From the NCBI GenBank assembly GCA_019352875.1, contig JAAAFW010000004.1, positions 78,320-142,319 on the forward strand: a DNA stretch of 64,000 nt. The letters run 5' to 3'. The stretch is from Pedobacter cryoconitis. Its GTDB lineage: Bacteria; Bacteroidota; Bacteroidia; Sphingobacteriales; Sphingobacteriaceae. The notes beneath the pieces were generated by a model that saw only the letters and a program-made list of their open reading frames with translations, was not told the DNA's origin and searched no databases. Made by a program: the position numbers and the translations under genes. Below, piece by piece: positions 54,201 to 62,143 of the stretch (the stretch's first letter is position 1; every line of letters begins with the position of its first letter).

Positions 54201-56837
54201 TACCAGATCGAAGATATGATCTTTGCCTGTAACCAGCATTCCACTCAACTTTTCTCCCTGAGGCGCCTTAATACCATAATAATTTTGGAAGACATGATAA
54301 GGAACAGAAAAATTATCGATGCTGAAATTTCCGCCAGCTTCAAATACTTTGGTCGTAAAGTTGGCTTTTAACATACCAGGAGCTACGTTATTTTCATTAA
54401 GATTCGTATTGACCGAAACTTTTCCCTCTCCATTCAGCCTGCCCTCGAAAACCGTCTTTATTTCCGACTGGTAGCTGACTGTCGGGTTGTCAAACTGATA
54501 GCCGTCAAACCCTTTAAAAGTAGTCTTCATCGGATTTAGGTTCACGTCAACCTTGGCTTTCAAATCTTTGCCGGGAGAACCAAACAGCCAGCTTGCAGTT
54601 AAAGTCGCAGGAGCCTGATTGCCGGTTCCGAGGTAAGTCCTGTTACCGATGTTGAAGTCAATTTTAAGCCGGTTCGGCATTACAGTCTCAATTTTTAAGG
54701 TTTTTTGAAACGTAGCTCCGCCTGCTTTGACTTTTACATTCCAGTTTCCGGTCGGCGAGCCATTCTCAGTACTTGTTTTGAAATTGTAAAATCCATTGAC
54801 AGGAGAGGCACTTACCGATTTTTTATAAAGTTGCCCCTGTGGATTGTAAAGTTCAAATGTCACCGGGTAGGATGGTGGCAGTTTTTTTAATTTATCTTCA
54901 AGGATAAAAGAAAGGAACAGGGAATCTCCCGGGCGCCAAACGCCGCGTTCTCCATAAATCAATCCTTTCAAGCCGTTTTGTACTTGTTCGCCGCCGACGT
55001 CAAAGCGGCTTAAGGGAAGTGAATTTCCGTCATCAAGCTTGAGATAAGCCCGTTCAGATCCATTTTTTGCAATTAACAGAAATGGTTTTCTTTTTAATTC
55101 GAAAGTAGCCATCCCGTCGCCGTCTGTTTTCGTGCTAAGGATCACTTGTCGCTGATAGTCCAGTAATTCAAGTGTTGTGCCGCTCAGACCTTTGGTCGTC
55201 AACAGATCTGTTGCAACCACGAGCATTGAATTATCATTACCTCTTTTAGCTACCAGACCTATATTGGAAACCAAAAGATTTCTTGAAGCCCATTTATCGT
55301 TGGTATAATAAGACGGAGTGCATGGATTATCCTTGTCATTCCAATTATAGCCACCAGAGTAATATCTGTCATAATTCGCCCAGAAATCATCATCCTCATC
55401 TATTTTCTGGCCATAATAGCCATAGTCGTCTTCCTCTTCAGAATCATTGCCGGAACCGCCGGTATTACTACAGTTGAGCAGATTATATGATTGCCGGAAA
55501 CTAAGCGTAATACGGTACATGGCTCCAGGTTCCGTTTTAATAATGTCATCCAGATCCAGTACAAACCGGTTCTTTTTGTGGAGATTCAGTGTTTTATCTT
55601 CATCCAGTCTGATTTTTTTCTGCAATAACGGTTTTCCCACACGCCTGAGTTCCCCTGCATCCTTATAGTTATTGGTCTGAAAAAACTGAGGCAGGTTATT
55701 TTCATACACCTTTACAATAGTCAGATCCACTGTTTTAAGGTTAATCGCTTCGAAAGGCAAAACAAGTTTACCGGAATTCGGCAGGATTGTTCCGCTACCT
55801 GCAATAATTACAGAAGGCATTTTATTTTCAAACAGCAGATTGGCCGATACGGCAGACTGCAGTGTTTTTTCATTACCGTTAACGATTCCTTTATTGGCTG
55901 TCAGCGTGTAATTCCCCAGAAGTGCTTCGGGAGAATAAACTTTAACCTGGCTACCATCGATCGTATATTTGAGTTCGCCTGTATTACTCAGGCTGATTAA
56001 ACCATTTAAATCCTGCCCGATACCTACCGGTTCAGAGAACTGTACTAAAGCATAGTCTTCCTGCTGCTGTACAGCACGCACATCCAGAACTTTAAAAATG
56101 CCGAGAGCAGGGACGGCCAGTTCGATTTTGCCTTTTTGATCTGCGTGTATAGGTTTTCCGGACCATTTTATTCCGAATTTCTGCTCGTTTCCGGTTTTTC
56201 TAATGCTGTCAATCTGGAAAGATGAGGTATTTGCACCTGGGTTATGTTGCCATTTTATTTTCAATTTTTGCGGGAATTCCAGTTCCAGTGCCTTTTCAAT
56301 AAGCTTTGGATCTTCTTCATCAGCAGTACTGATTTCGCCTTTAAGCTTCATGTAATTTAATGAAGTGTTATTCTGAGAGACCAGACCCTCCTGACTGATG
56401 GCCATTCCTGGCTGAATAACACGAAAGCCGAAATCGAATTCTTCCAAACCTTTCTCGGTAGGTGTAATTTTGTCGAGTTTAAAACTAACCTTGTAATTTT
56501 CCCCTGATTCAAGTTCCTCATCCGGTCTGAACTCTATAGTTTGCGCATCAATCCAAAATGTTTTACCCTTAAGGGAAGGAGAGAAGCTAAAAAGTTTTCT
56601 TTCATCAGGTTTACCAATCTCGCCGATTGTATTGACCTGTCCGGCCAGCTGAATTCTGATTGTACTTTTTTTAGATACAATCCCGGAGGTATAAGCTTCA
56701 ATATATTTAGCATAAACCTGTTTATTTTCAGTGATTTTGTCTTTTCTGAAAATAAAAAAAGCAGCTACTCCGATAACGAGCGCTGCCACTATGCTTAAAA
56801 TTATGATTTTATTCTTTTGCGGAATTGGGGTCTTCAT
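51267..56837 (-). CDS. Bacterial alpha-2-macroglobulin with intact thioester, membrane-anchored
   Basis: An 1856-residue periplasmic protease trap. An N-terminal transmembrane anchor (residues 8-31) takes the place of the lipobox; no lipobox cysteine is visible. A long series of macroglobulin-like beta domains follows, with a bait region between them. The thioester motif CVEQ is at C1408-Q1411 in PHGCVEQTTS, so the molecule should bind attacking proteases covalently, followed by the helical thioester-containing domain (LRSHQTTDGGLAYWPG) and a C-terminal receptor-like domain. It is one operon with pbpC. A -7-like box CATTTTTG (56872-56879, minus) may drive it. Confidence 0.95.
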   Translation of the reverse strand: MKTPIPQKNKIIILSIVAALVIGVAAFFIFRKDKITENKQVYAKYIEAYTSGIVSKKSTIRIQLAGQVNTIGEIGKPDERKLFSFSPSLKGKTFWIDAQTIEFRPDEELESGENYKVSFKLDKITPTEKGLEEFDFGFRVIQPGMAISQEGLVSQNNTSLNYMKLKGEISTADEEDPKLIEKALELEFPQKLKIKWQHNPGANTSSFQIDSIRKTGNEQKFGIKWSGKPIHADQKGKIELAVPALGIFKVLDVRAVQQQEDYALVQFSEPVGIGQDLNGLISLSNTGELKYTIDGSQVKVYSPEALLGNYTLTANKGIVNGNEKTLQSAVSANLLFENKMPSVIIAGSGTILPNSGKLVLPFEAINLKTVDLTIVKVYENNLPQFFQTNNYKDAGELRRVGKPLLQKKIRLDEDKTLNLHKKNRFVLDLDDIIKTEPGAMYRITLSFRQSYNLLNCSNTGGSGNDSEEEDDYGYYGQKIDEDDDFWANYDRYYSGGYNWNDKDNPCTPSYYTNDKWASRNLLVSNIGLVAKRGNDNSMLVVATDLLTTKGLSGTTLELLDYQRQVILSTKTDGDGMATFELKRKPFLLIAKNGSERAYLKLDDGNSLPLSRFDVGGEQVQNGLKGLIYGERGVWRPGDSLFLSFILEDKLKKLPPSYPVTFELYNPQGQLYKKSVSASPVNGFYNFKTSTENGSPTGNWNVKVKAGGATFQKTLKIETVMPNRLKIDFNIGNRTYLGTGNQAPATLTASWLFGSPGKDLKAKVDVNLNPMKTTFKGFDGYQFDNPTVSYQSEIKTVFEGRLNGEGKVSVNTNLNENNVAPGMLKANFTTKVFEAGGNFSIDNFSVPYHVFQNYYGIKAPQGEKLSGMLVTGKDHIFDLVNVDRNGKLTAGSKQVQVELYKVQWRWWWEQDDQNSFANFTQNEYNKLVSKETMSLEQGKGKWKLRVNEPEWGRYLILVRDLNGGHVTGQSVYVDWPGWAQREQGNNPTEASMLSFTANKTKYNVGEDIVLTIPTGKNGRALISIENGSKVLKTFWTDTKAGQTQFKFKADKEMAPNVFANITLLQPHAQTVNDLPIRMYGAIPLFIEDQQTTLNPVIIMPDKIRPETQSSIKISEKSGKAMTYTIAIVDEGLLDLTRFKTPDPHAVFYAREGLGVKTWDLFDQVLGAWGGNLERILSIGGDGSLNRNLNPAKANRFNAVVKYMGPFKLGKGETQTHQFKLPQYIGAVRAMVIAGQDGAYGNTEKSVQVKKPLMVLATLPRVIGPGERFTLPVTVFATENSLKQVNVKLEAQRLNVTGTKDKTLSFAKPGEQMTYYEVTAPQQTGIAKVKITVQSGAEKASYDLEMDIRNPNPYITQVISATIEPGATWTSPYAAIGISGTNSGSLEISGIPAINLKKRLAFLIQYPHGCVEQTTSAVFPQLYLGKLSPLSTQEKARTDQNIRAGITKLRSHQTTDGGLAYWPGMPTADEWGTNYAAHFLVEAQQAGYTIPVGMLDEVLRYLKNKATAWVPNSNNFYGGDLSQSYRLYVLALARKPEMAAMNRLRAFEYLSATAKWRLAAAYQLAGQASAANALIKGLNIDIQPYQQLGGTYGSAIRDEAMILETLTLMGQKGRATQLLQGIAAKLGQDEWYSTQTTAYSLLAIAKFCGANKGGNLQYNYSIDGKKGSYNSTGFLSSIPLNFKGANASVTNTGKSVLFARLILDGQPAPGQYTAKAQDPNILDMTVSYKLLNGKPLNPAKLSQGLDFYAEVVIKNPGKMGLYEQMALTQIFPSGWEIINTRLNDNEGILASSPYTYQDIRDDRVLTYFNLRENETVTYKVLLNAAYLGRYYLSAVSAEAMYNNQISAVENGMWVEVTP

Positions 56838-56871
56838 AAGGTAAAATTAGAGGTAGTGTCCTAAAATTACG

Positions 56872-56879
56872 CAAAAATG
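56872..56879 (-). promoter_or_regulatory. -7-like box for the alpha-2-macroglobulin/pbpC operon
   Basis: The minus strand reads CATTTTTG, one mismatch from TAnnTTTG, about 35 nt ahead of the ATG at 56837. Only a weak candidate; no -33 element was seen. Confidence 0.3.
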
Positions 56880-56893
56880 CAGAACCCTGAAAA

Positions 56894-57298
56894 TTATTTA
56901 ATCATTACCCCTGGCTTATTAACCAACGGAATTCTGATCAGATTTTCTTCGACAATACTTTCCGGGAGGAAGATGAATTTTTTGTCGTAGATCGTACCAT
57001 CAATATAATAGCTTAACCAGTACTCATTCGTCAGTCCAAATACTTCTGGATCAATTGCTTCAACTCCTTTGAACGAATTTGCCGGCATGTCACCTAAAAA
57101 GTGTCTTAGTACAGAAGTTTTCACTTGCCTGCCATCTTTTTCACCGTAACCCTTCGAACTGATTAATACATTATCTATCTGCACATTTTTCATATTGACG
57201 AGGTATACAGACCAGTTTTTCACTTCCGGAGTCTCACTCATCAGGACCACCGCCATGGCCATATCTTCAACTTTGTTTTCCGGTAAATCCTTTTTCAT
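56894..57298 (-). CDS. Hypothetical 134-aa protein
   Basis: A soluble acidic protein with no signal peptide or membrane segment. The second half (SVLRHFLGDMPANSF, VFGLTNEYWLSYYIDG, KKFIFLPESI) reads as a small alpha/beta domain. I do not recognise the family. It lies between topA and the alpha-2-macroglobulin gene on the same strand, separated from topA by a terminator, so it is probably a separate unit. Confidence 0.6.
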   Translation of the reverse strand: MKKDLPENKVEDMAMAVVLMSETPEVKNWSVYLVNMKNVQIDNVLISSKGYGEKDGRQVKTSVLRHFLGDMPANSFKGVEAIDPEVFGLTNEYWLSYYIDGTIYDKKFIFLPESIVEENLIRIPLVNKPGVMIK

Positions 57299-57325
57299 TG
57301 TTTCTATTTATTAAATAAACGAAAT

Positions 57326-57364
57326 AAAAATGCGGATCAGCCCTTTTATCAGGATGATCCGCAT
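57326..57364 (-). terminator. Rho-independent terminator of topA
   Basis: A perfect 10-bp inverted repeat ATGCGGATCA/TGATCCGCAT with a 15-nt loop, followed on the minus strand by a T run (A tract at 57326-57330). It closes topA, which ends at 57378, and precedes the 134-aa gene. Confidence 0.75.
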
Positions 57365-57377
57365 AGATTAGAACTAA

Positions 57378-59981
57378 TTATTTCTTGGCAGCTGCCTTTT
57401 TAGCCGGTGCTTTTTTTACGGTAGCTTTGGCTGCAGCAGGTTTTTTAACAGTCGTTTTCTTAACCGCAGCTTTCTTTTTTGTCTTCGGTTCAAAAGCGTT
57501 CGGAACTTGTTCGACAATCAGTTTTTTTACCTCATCTAATGAAAGAACAGAAAGATCTTCAGGCGTATACTTGTCATTAGTGGCAGGGTTTCTTCCGAGT
57601 TTCAGCATGTCTTTGCCAAAACGGATAAACGGACCCCATCTGCCATTTTCCAATGCTATTTTTTCTTCCGGCCATTGCTGAATATAGCGATTTGCCTCTT
57701 TTTCTACTTTTTTGGCAATCAATTCCGCTATGTCGCTGTCAGAAAGAAAGTCAAAATTATAAGTCTTTGGCACGTTAATGAACAATTCATTCCATTTAAT
57801 GAACGGTCCGAATCTTCCGGTACCTTTAGTAACAGGAAGATCCTGGTAATGTGCTACCGGCGCATCAGCAGTAATTTTTTCATCAATGATTTCTTTAGCT
57901 CTCGCATAATCAATCGTCAAAGGGTCCTCATTTTTAGGAACGGAAATAAACGCTTCGCCCCACTTAACATAAGGACCAAATCTGCCTACGCCGACACTCA
58001 CTTCCTTCTCCTGGTAGTCTTCCAGCTGAAATGGCAGTCGGAATTGTTCCAATGCATCTTCCAGCGTAACAGTCGCAACAGACTGAGATTTCATCAGGCT
58101 GGCATATTTGGGTTTCTCTTCGTCGTCATTCTGACCGATCTGAACCAGAGGTCCAAATTTACCTACTTTAGCATATACATTTTTTCCGCTAACCGGATCA
58201 ACACCCAGCAAACGCTCACCATTTGCGCGGTCTGCGGTTTCAGTAGTTACCTCAACTTCTTTATGAAACGGCTTGTAGAATGCGTGGAGCATAGTAGTCC
58301 AGTTCTGCAAACCTTGGGCAATCTCATCGAACTCTTTCTCTACTTTAGCCGTGAAATTGAAATCTACAATTCCTGTGAAGTGTTCCACCAGAAAGTCATT
58401 TACAACCTCTCCGATGTCGGTAGGGAATAATTTGGATTTCTCAGCACCTGTAATTTCGGTTTTAACTGATTTACTTACTTTTCCTTCTTCCAATATGATG
58501 GATCCGAATGAACGGGTTCTTCCATCACGATCTTCTTTGACAACATATCCACGGTTTTGAATGGTAGAGATTGTTGGTGCGTAAGTTGAAGGTCTTCCGA
58601 TACCAAGCTCTTCTAGTTTTTTAACCAGGCTTGCCTCAGTATATCTTGCCGGCGGGCGCGAAAATCTTTCAATCGCCTGCATCACATTCAGCTGTAAATC
58701 CTGGCCTTTAGCTAAAGGAGGGAGGATGTTTTCATTCTCCTGCTCATCATTTTCGTCATCATCACTAGACTCCAGGTATACTTTAAGAAAGCCGTCAAAT
58801 TTCATGACTTCGCCTTCTGCAACCAGATGTTCCGGACGTGTGCTGATAGCGATATGAGCAGTTGTTTTTTCAAATTGAGCTTCACTCATCTGGGAGGCAA
58901 TTGCCCTTTTCCAAATCAGTTCATATAACCGTTGTTCCGAACTGTCACCAGTTACAGTATGTTGATCAAAATAAGTAGGGCGGATGGCTTCGTGAGCTTC
59001 CTGCGCACCTGCAGATTTTGTTTTATAGGTTCTTGGCTGATGATATTTACTTCCGTAGGCCGAATTTATCTCATTGGCAGCAGCAGTTAAAGCTGTTTCC
59101 GATAAATTCACGGAGTCTGTTCTCATGTAAGTGATCTTTCCACTTTCGTATAATCTTTGCGCAACTTGCATAGTCCTTGAAACTGGAAATCCAAGTTTTC
59201 TGGAGGCTTCCTGTTGCAAGGTAGAAGTAGTAAATGGTGCTGCGGGATTTCTTTTTGCAGGTTTTGTTTCCAGGCTGCTTATTTTATAGGTAGCCTTTAT
59301 ATTATCCTGTAGAAATTTTTCTGCGTCATTTTCCTGTTCGAAACGCTGCGGTAACTCAGCTTTAACAGTTTCCCTTGCATTTCCAGTACTAAACTTCGCA
59401 CTAATTTTAAAAGCTGCAGCCGCATTGAATTTGTTGACTTCTCTTTCGCGGTCTACAATTAATCTAACGGCTACGGACTGTACCCTGCCTGCAGAAAGTG
59501 AGGGTTTAACTTTTTTCCATAATACCGGTGACAGTTCAAATCCTACAAGTCTGTCCAGTACTCTTCTTGCTTGCTGTGCATTCACCAGATTATAGTCAAT
59601 TGTTCTCGGAGATTCAATTGCCTTAAGAATGGCAGGTTTGGTAATCTCATGAAAAACAATCCTTTTAGTTTTATTTTCTTTCAGACCGAGAGTCTCAAAT
59701 AAGTGCCAGGAAATTGCTTCCCCTTCGCGGTCCTCATCGGAAGCGAGCCATACCATTTCGGCTTCTTTCGCTAGTTTTTTAAGTTCTGCTACCACCTGCT
59801 TTTTATCGGCAGGGACTTCGTAGGTCTGGGCAAAATTATTTTCAGTGTCAATACCCATATCTCCTTTTACCAGATCACGGATGTGTCCATAACTGGATTT
59901 AACAAGGAAATCTTTACCTAAATATCCCTCTATGGTTTTTGCTTTTGCAGGTGATTCAACTATTAATAAATTTTTGGCCAT
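57378..59981 (-). CDS. topA: DNA topoisomerase I with lysine-rich C-terminal tail
   Basis: An 867-residue type IA topoisomerase that relaxes negative supercoils. The Toprim domain (VESPAKAKTIEGYLG; SDEDREGEAI carries the acidic triad), the catalytic tyrosine Y285 (ITYMRTDSVN) and the strand-binding domains are standard. The C-terminus has no zinc-ribbon cysteines; instead it has four glycine-rich topoisomerase repeats (GKFGPLVQIG, GRFGPYVKWG, GRFGPFIKWN, GRWGPFIRFG) and then a histone-H1-like tail of about 33 residues built from Ala, Pro, Lys and Thr. The tail should bind DNA nonspecifically. Confidence 0.96.
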   Translation of the reverse strand: MAKNLLIVESPAKAKTIEGYLGKDFLVKSSYGHIRDLVKGDMGIDTENNFAQTYEVPADKKQVVAELKKLAKEAEMVWLASDEDREGEAISWHLFETLGLKENKTKRIVFHEITKPAILKAIESPRTIDYNLVNAQQARRVLDRLVGFELSPVLWKKVKPSLSAGRVQSVAVRLIVDREREVNKFNAAAAFKISAKFSTGNARETVKAELPQRFEQENDAEKFLQDNIKATYKISSLETKPAKRNPAAPFTTSTLQQEASRKLGFPVSRTMQVAQRLYESGKITYMRTDSVNLSETALTAAANEINSAYGSKYHQPRTYKTKSAGAQEAHEAIRPTYFDQHTVTGDSSEQRLYELIWKRAIASQMSEAQFEKTTAHIAISTRPEHLVAEGEVMKFDGFLKVYLESSDDDENDEQENENILPPLAKGQDLQLNVMQAIERFSRPPARYTEASLVKKLEELGIGRPSTYAPTISTIQNRGYVVKEDRDGRTRSFGSIILEEGKVSKSVKTEITGAEKSKLFPTDIGEVVNDFLVEHFTGIVDFNFTAKVEKEFDEIAQGLQNWTTMLHAFYKPFHKEVEVTTETADRANGERLLGVDPVSGKNVYAKVGKFGPLVQIGQNDDEEKPKYASLMKSQSVATVTLEDALEQFRLPFQLEDYQEKEVSVGVGRFGPYVKWGEAFISVPKNEDPLTIDYARAKEIIDEKITADAPVAHYQDLPVTKGTGRFGPFIKWNELFINVPKTYNFDFLSDSDIAELIAKKVEKEANRYIQQWPEEKIALENGRWGPFIRFGKDMLKLGRNPATNDKYTPEDLSVLSLDEVKKLIVEQVPNAFEPKTKKKAAVKKTTVKKPAAAKATVKKAPAKKAAAKK

Positions 59982-60210
59982 TCAGAACGTTTTTCTGCAA
60001 ATAAAACTATAAATAAGGCGAAAATCAAAATTATACCTATAATAAATGTGAAAAGAGGGCATTCAGGAACAGTTATTCTGACTTAAAATGATGAAACTGA
60101 GCCTGTCTTTCAGGCAGGTGAACAAATTTTCAGAAAGGAAGTTTACTTTAAGGTTATAATTCAGTACGATATTTGTGCATATATTCGGATATAAAAATAA
60201 ATGAATAGTC

Positions 60211-60720
60211 ATGAATACACTACTGATCTTATTAAGCCTGTTGTTTACCCCACCTGAGAGTATTTACAACTTCTCTTTTAAAACCATTGATGGTAAAGAA
60301 GTTAAGCTTTCGAAATTTAAGGGTAAGAAAATTCTTATTGTGAATACAGCTTCAAAATGCGGCTATACACCACAATATGAAGACCTGGAAAAATTGCATA
60401 AGCAATATGGTAAGGACGTTGTCCTGATCGGTTTTCCTGCTGGAAATTTCGGCGGACAGGAACTCTCTACAAATGCGGAGATCCAGGATTTCTGTAAAAA
60501 GAATTTTGGTGTTACATTCCTGTTAAGTGAAAAAGTAAGTGTAAAAGGGGAGGACATTAATCCATTGTTCAAATACCTGACCACTGCAAAAAATCCTGAT
60601 TTTACCGGCGATATTAACTGGAACTTCGAGAAATTCCTGATTAATGAAAAAGGAGAACTGGTGCACCGTTTCCGTTCTAAAGTTACTCCTCTAAGTCCGG
60701 AGCTGACTAAGAACCTGTAA
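60211..60720 (+). CDS. Glutathione-peroxidase-family thiol peroxidase, probably exported
   Basis: A 169-residue protein. The peroxidatic cysteine is C50 in NTASKCGYTPQY; the motif that is usually GFPCNQFGGQE reads GFPAGNFGGQE, and WNFEKFLI supplies the catalytic Trp. A second cysteine in QDFCKKNFG could resolve the first, so the enzyme probably uses thioredoxin rather than glutathione. Residues 2-14 are a hydrophobic stretch without basic residues, so export is possible but not certain. It converges on mnmA with a shared terminator. Confidence 0.88.
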   Translation: MNTLLILLSLLFTPPESIYNFSFKTIDGKEVKLSKFKGKKILIVNTASKCGYTPQYEDLEKLHKQYGKDVVLIGFPAGNFGGQELSTNAEIQDFCKKNFGVTFLLSEKVSVKGEDINPLFKYLTTAKNPDFTGDINWNFEKFLINEKGELVHRFRSKVTPLSPELTKNL

Positions 60721-60736
60721 AATTAAATTAGAGATC

Positions 60737-60779
60737 AAAAAAAAGAGAAATCCAGGTTTACTGGATTTCTCTTTTTTTT
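60737..60779. terminator. Bidirectional terminator between the peroxidase gene and mnmA
   Basis: A 19-bp perfect inverted repeat (arms 60737-60755 and 60761-60779, loop GTTTA) with a GAGAAATCCAG core and eight-base A and T flanks lies between the convergent genes. Confidence 0.88.
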
Positions 60780-60800
60780 ACCTGTATTTTTCGTTTATTG

Positions 60801-61892
60801 TTAACAAAGAAAACCGCCACCAAGCAGGTCGTTGCCTTCATAAAACACAGCAGACTGGCCTGGTGCTATAGCAGATACATTATGATCGAAAACCACCCGC
60901 ATACGGTCTTTTTCTTCCACAATAGTACTTAACATACCAGCGTCTTTATATCTGATTTTGGTGATAACATTATCCATAGGCTCATGGATATTTGCATACT
61001 TGATCAGATTTACATTTCTGACCATTGCTTCTCTTCTTTCCAATTCGTCTGCGCGTCCCAGCACCACAGTATTACTTTCAGGCAGAATCTGCGTTACAAA
61101 CATAGGCTCGCCAAAAGCAATGCCTAATCCTTTACGCTGGCCAATTGTATAAAACGGATAGCCTTTATGCTGGCCTACGACCATGCCATTACTGGTAATG
61201 AAATTTCCACCTGCCACACGTTCTTCCAGATCTCCAACTTTATGTTTCAGAAATGCCCTGTAATCGTTATCAGGAACAAAGCAGATCTCGTAACTTTCAC
61301 TTTTCTTGGCTAGTTCTTCTTGTCCCATATCAAGAGCCATCTGTCTGATTTCCGATTTGGCAAAAGAACCCAAAGGAAACTGGGTACGTGCAAGGTTTTC
61401 CTGAGAAACACCCCAAAGTACATAGCTCTGATCTTTATTTTCATCTTTCCCTTTAGAAATCACATACCGGCTGTTGTCGTGTTGTCTGATATTTGCATAA
61501 TGACCAGTTGCGATAAATTCGCAATCCAGTTTGTTTGCTCGTTTTAACAAAGCCTCCCATTTGATATGCGTGTTGCATAATACACATGGATTTGGCGTGC
61601 GGCCTGCAAGATATTCATCAACAAAATTGTCGATAACAAAATCACCAAACTCATCTCTGATATCTAATATATAGTGCGGAAAACCATAGTTAACCGCTAA
61701 AGTCCGTGCATCATTGATACTATCCAGACTGCAACATCCTGTTTCTTTGCTATTACTGCCGGAGCTTGCATAGTCCCAGGTCTTCATGGTCAGGCCGATT
61801 ACTTCATAACCCTGCTCATGTAGCATAACCGCTGCTACCGAACTATCAACACCGCCACTCATGGCTACCAGAATTCTACCCCTTTTACTCAT
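60801..61892 (-). CDS. mnmA: tRNA-specific 2-thiouridylase
   Basis: A 363-residue enzyme that thiolates U34 of tRNA-Lys, -Glu and -Gln. The PP-loop SGGVDSS is at residues 12-18; the catalytic cysteines are C106 (PCVLCNTHIKW) and the one near 205 (SYEICFVPD). SYVLWGV, KGLGIAFGEPMFV and the C-terminal VFDHNVSAIAPGQSAVFYEG are family motifs. It works with MnmE/MnmG and a sulfur relay not encoded here. A -7 box lies at 61910-61917. Confidence 0.97.
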   Translation of the reverse strand: MSKRGRILVAMSGGVDSSVAAVMLHEQGYEVIGLTMKTWDYASSGSNSKETGCCSLDSINDARTLAVNYGFPHYILDIRDEFGDFVIDNFVDEYLAGRTPNPCVLCNTHIKWEALLKRANKLDCEFIATGHYANIRQHDNSRYVISKGKDENKDQSYVLWGVSQENLARTQFPLGSFAKSEIRQMALDMGQEELAKKSESYEICFVPDNDYRAFLKHKVGDLEERVAGGNFITSNGMVVGQHKGYPFYTIGQRKGLGIAFGEPMFVTQILPESNTVVLGRADELERREAMVRNVNLIKYANIHEPMDNVITKIRYKDAGMLSTIVEEKDRMRVVFDHNVSAIAPGQSAVFYEGNDLLGGGFLC

Positions 61893-61909
61893 TGTAATTT
61901 AATATGATA

Positions 61910-61917
61910 CAAAAATA
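61910..61917 (-). promoter_or_regulatory. -7 promoter box for mnmA
   Basis: The minus strand reads TATTTTTG, a perfect match, 17 nt before the ATG at 61892. The remaining 230 nt up to the GH92 gene contains no ORF; a TACCTTTA at about 62099 may be the -7 element of the GH92 gene. Confidence 0.5.
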
Positions 61918-62143
61918 ACTGATTTTAATTAAACATTCTTTTTTTGACCGGTCAGATACTTGTAAAAAGGAGATGTTTTGCATTGGTTAAACGATATAGC
62001 AGTTAGTTTAATAGTGTTTTTAAAATTATATGATATATTAGCCAGCAGAAATATTCAGCAATAATTTAAAGGAATTATAAAAGCTGGGTATAGCTTCATT
62101 ACCTTTAAATCACGAACGAAACTAAAATCACTAACAAAACAAA

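Noticed and set aside
53934..54371. 145-aa plus-strand frame inside the alpha-2-macroglobulin gene
   Set aside because: It is a shadow frame; the minus-strand protein is continuous and conserved across it.
57675..58430. 251-aa open frame on the plus strand inside topA
   Set aside because: It is antisense to a fully conserved topoisomerase region, has low-complexity hydrophobic composition typical of a shadow frame, and has no promoter.
60001..60210. Possible small RNA or regulatory hairpin upstream of the peroxidase gene (GCCTG/CAGGC)
   Set aside because: The stem is only 5 bp without a T run or promoter context; nothing firm can be said.
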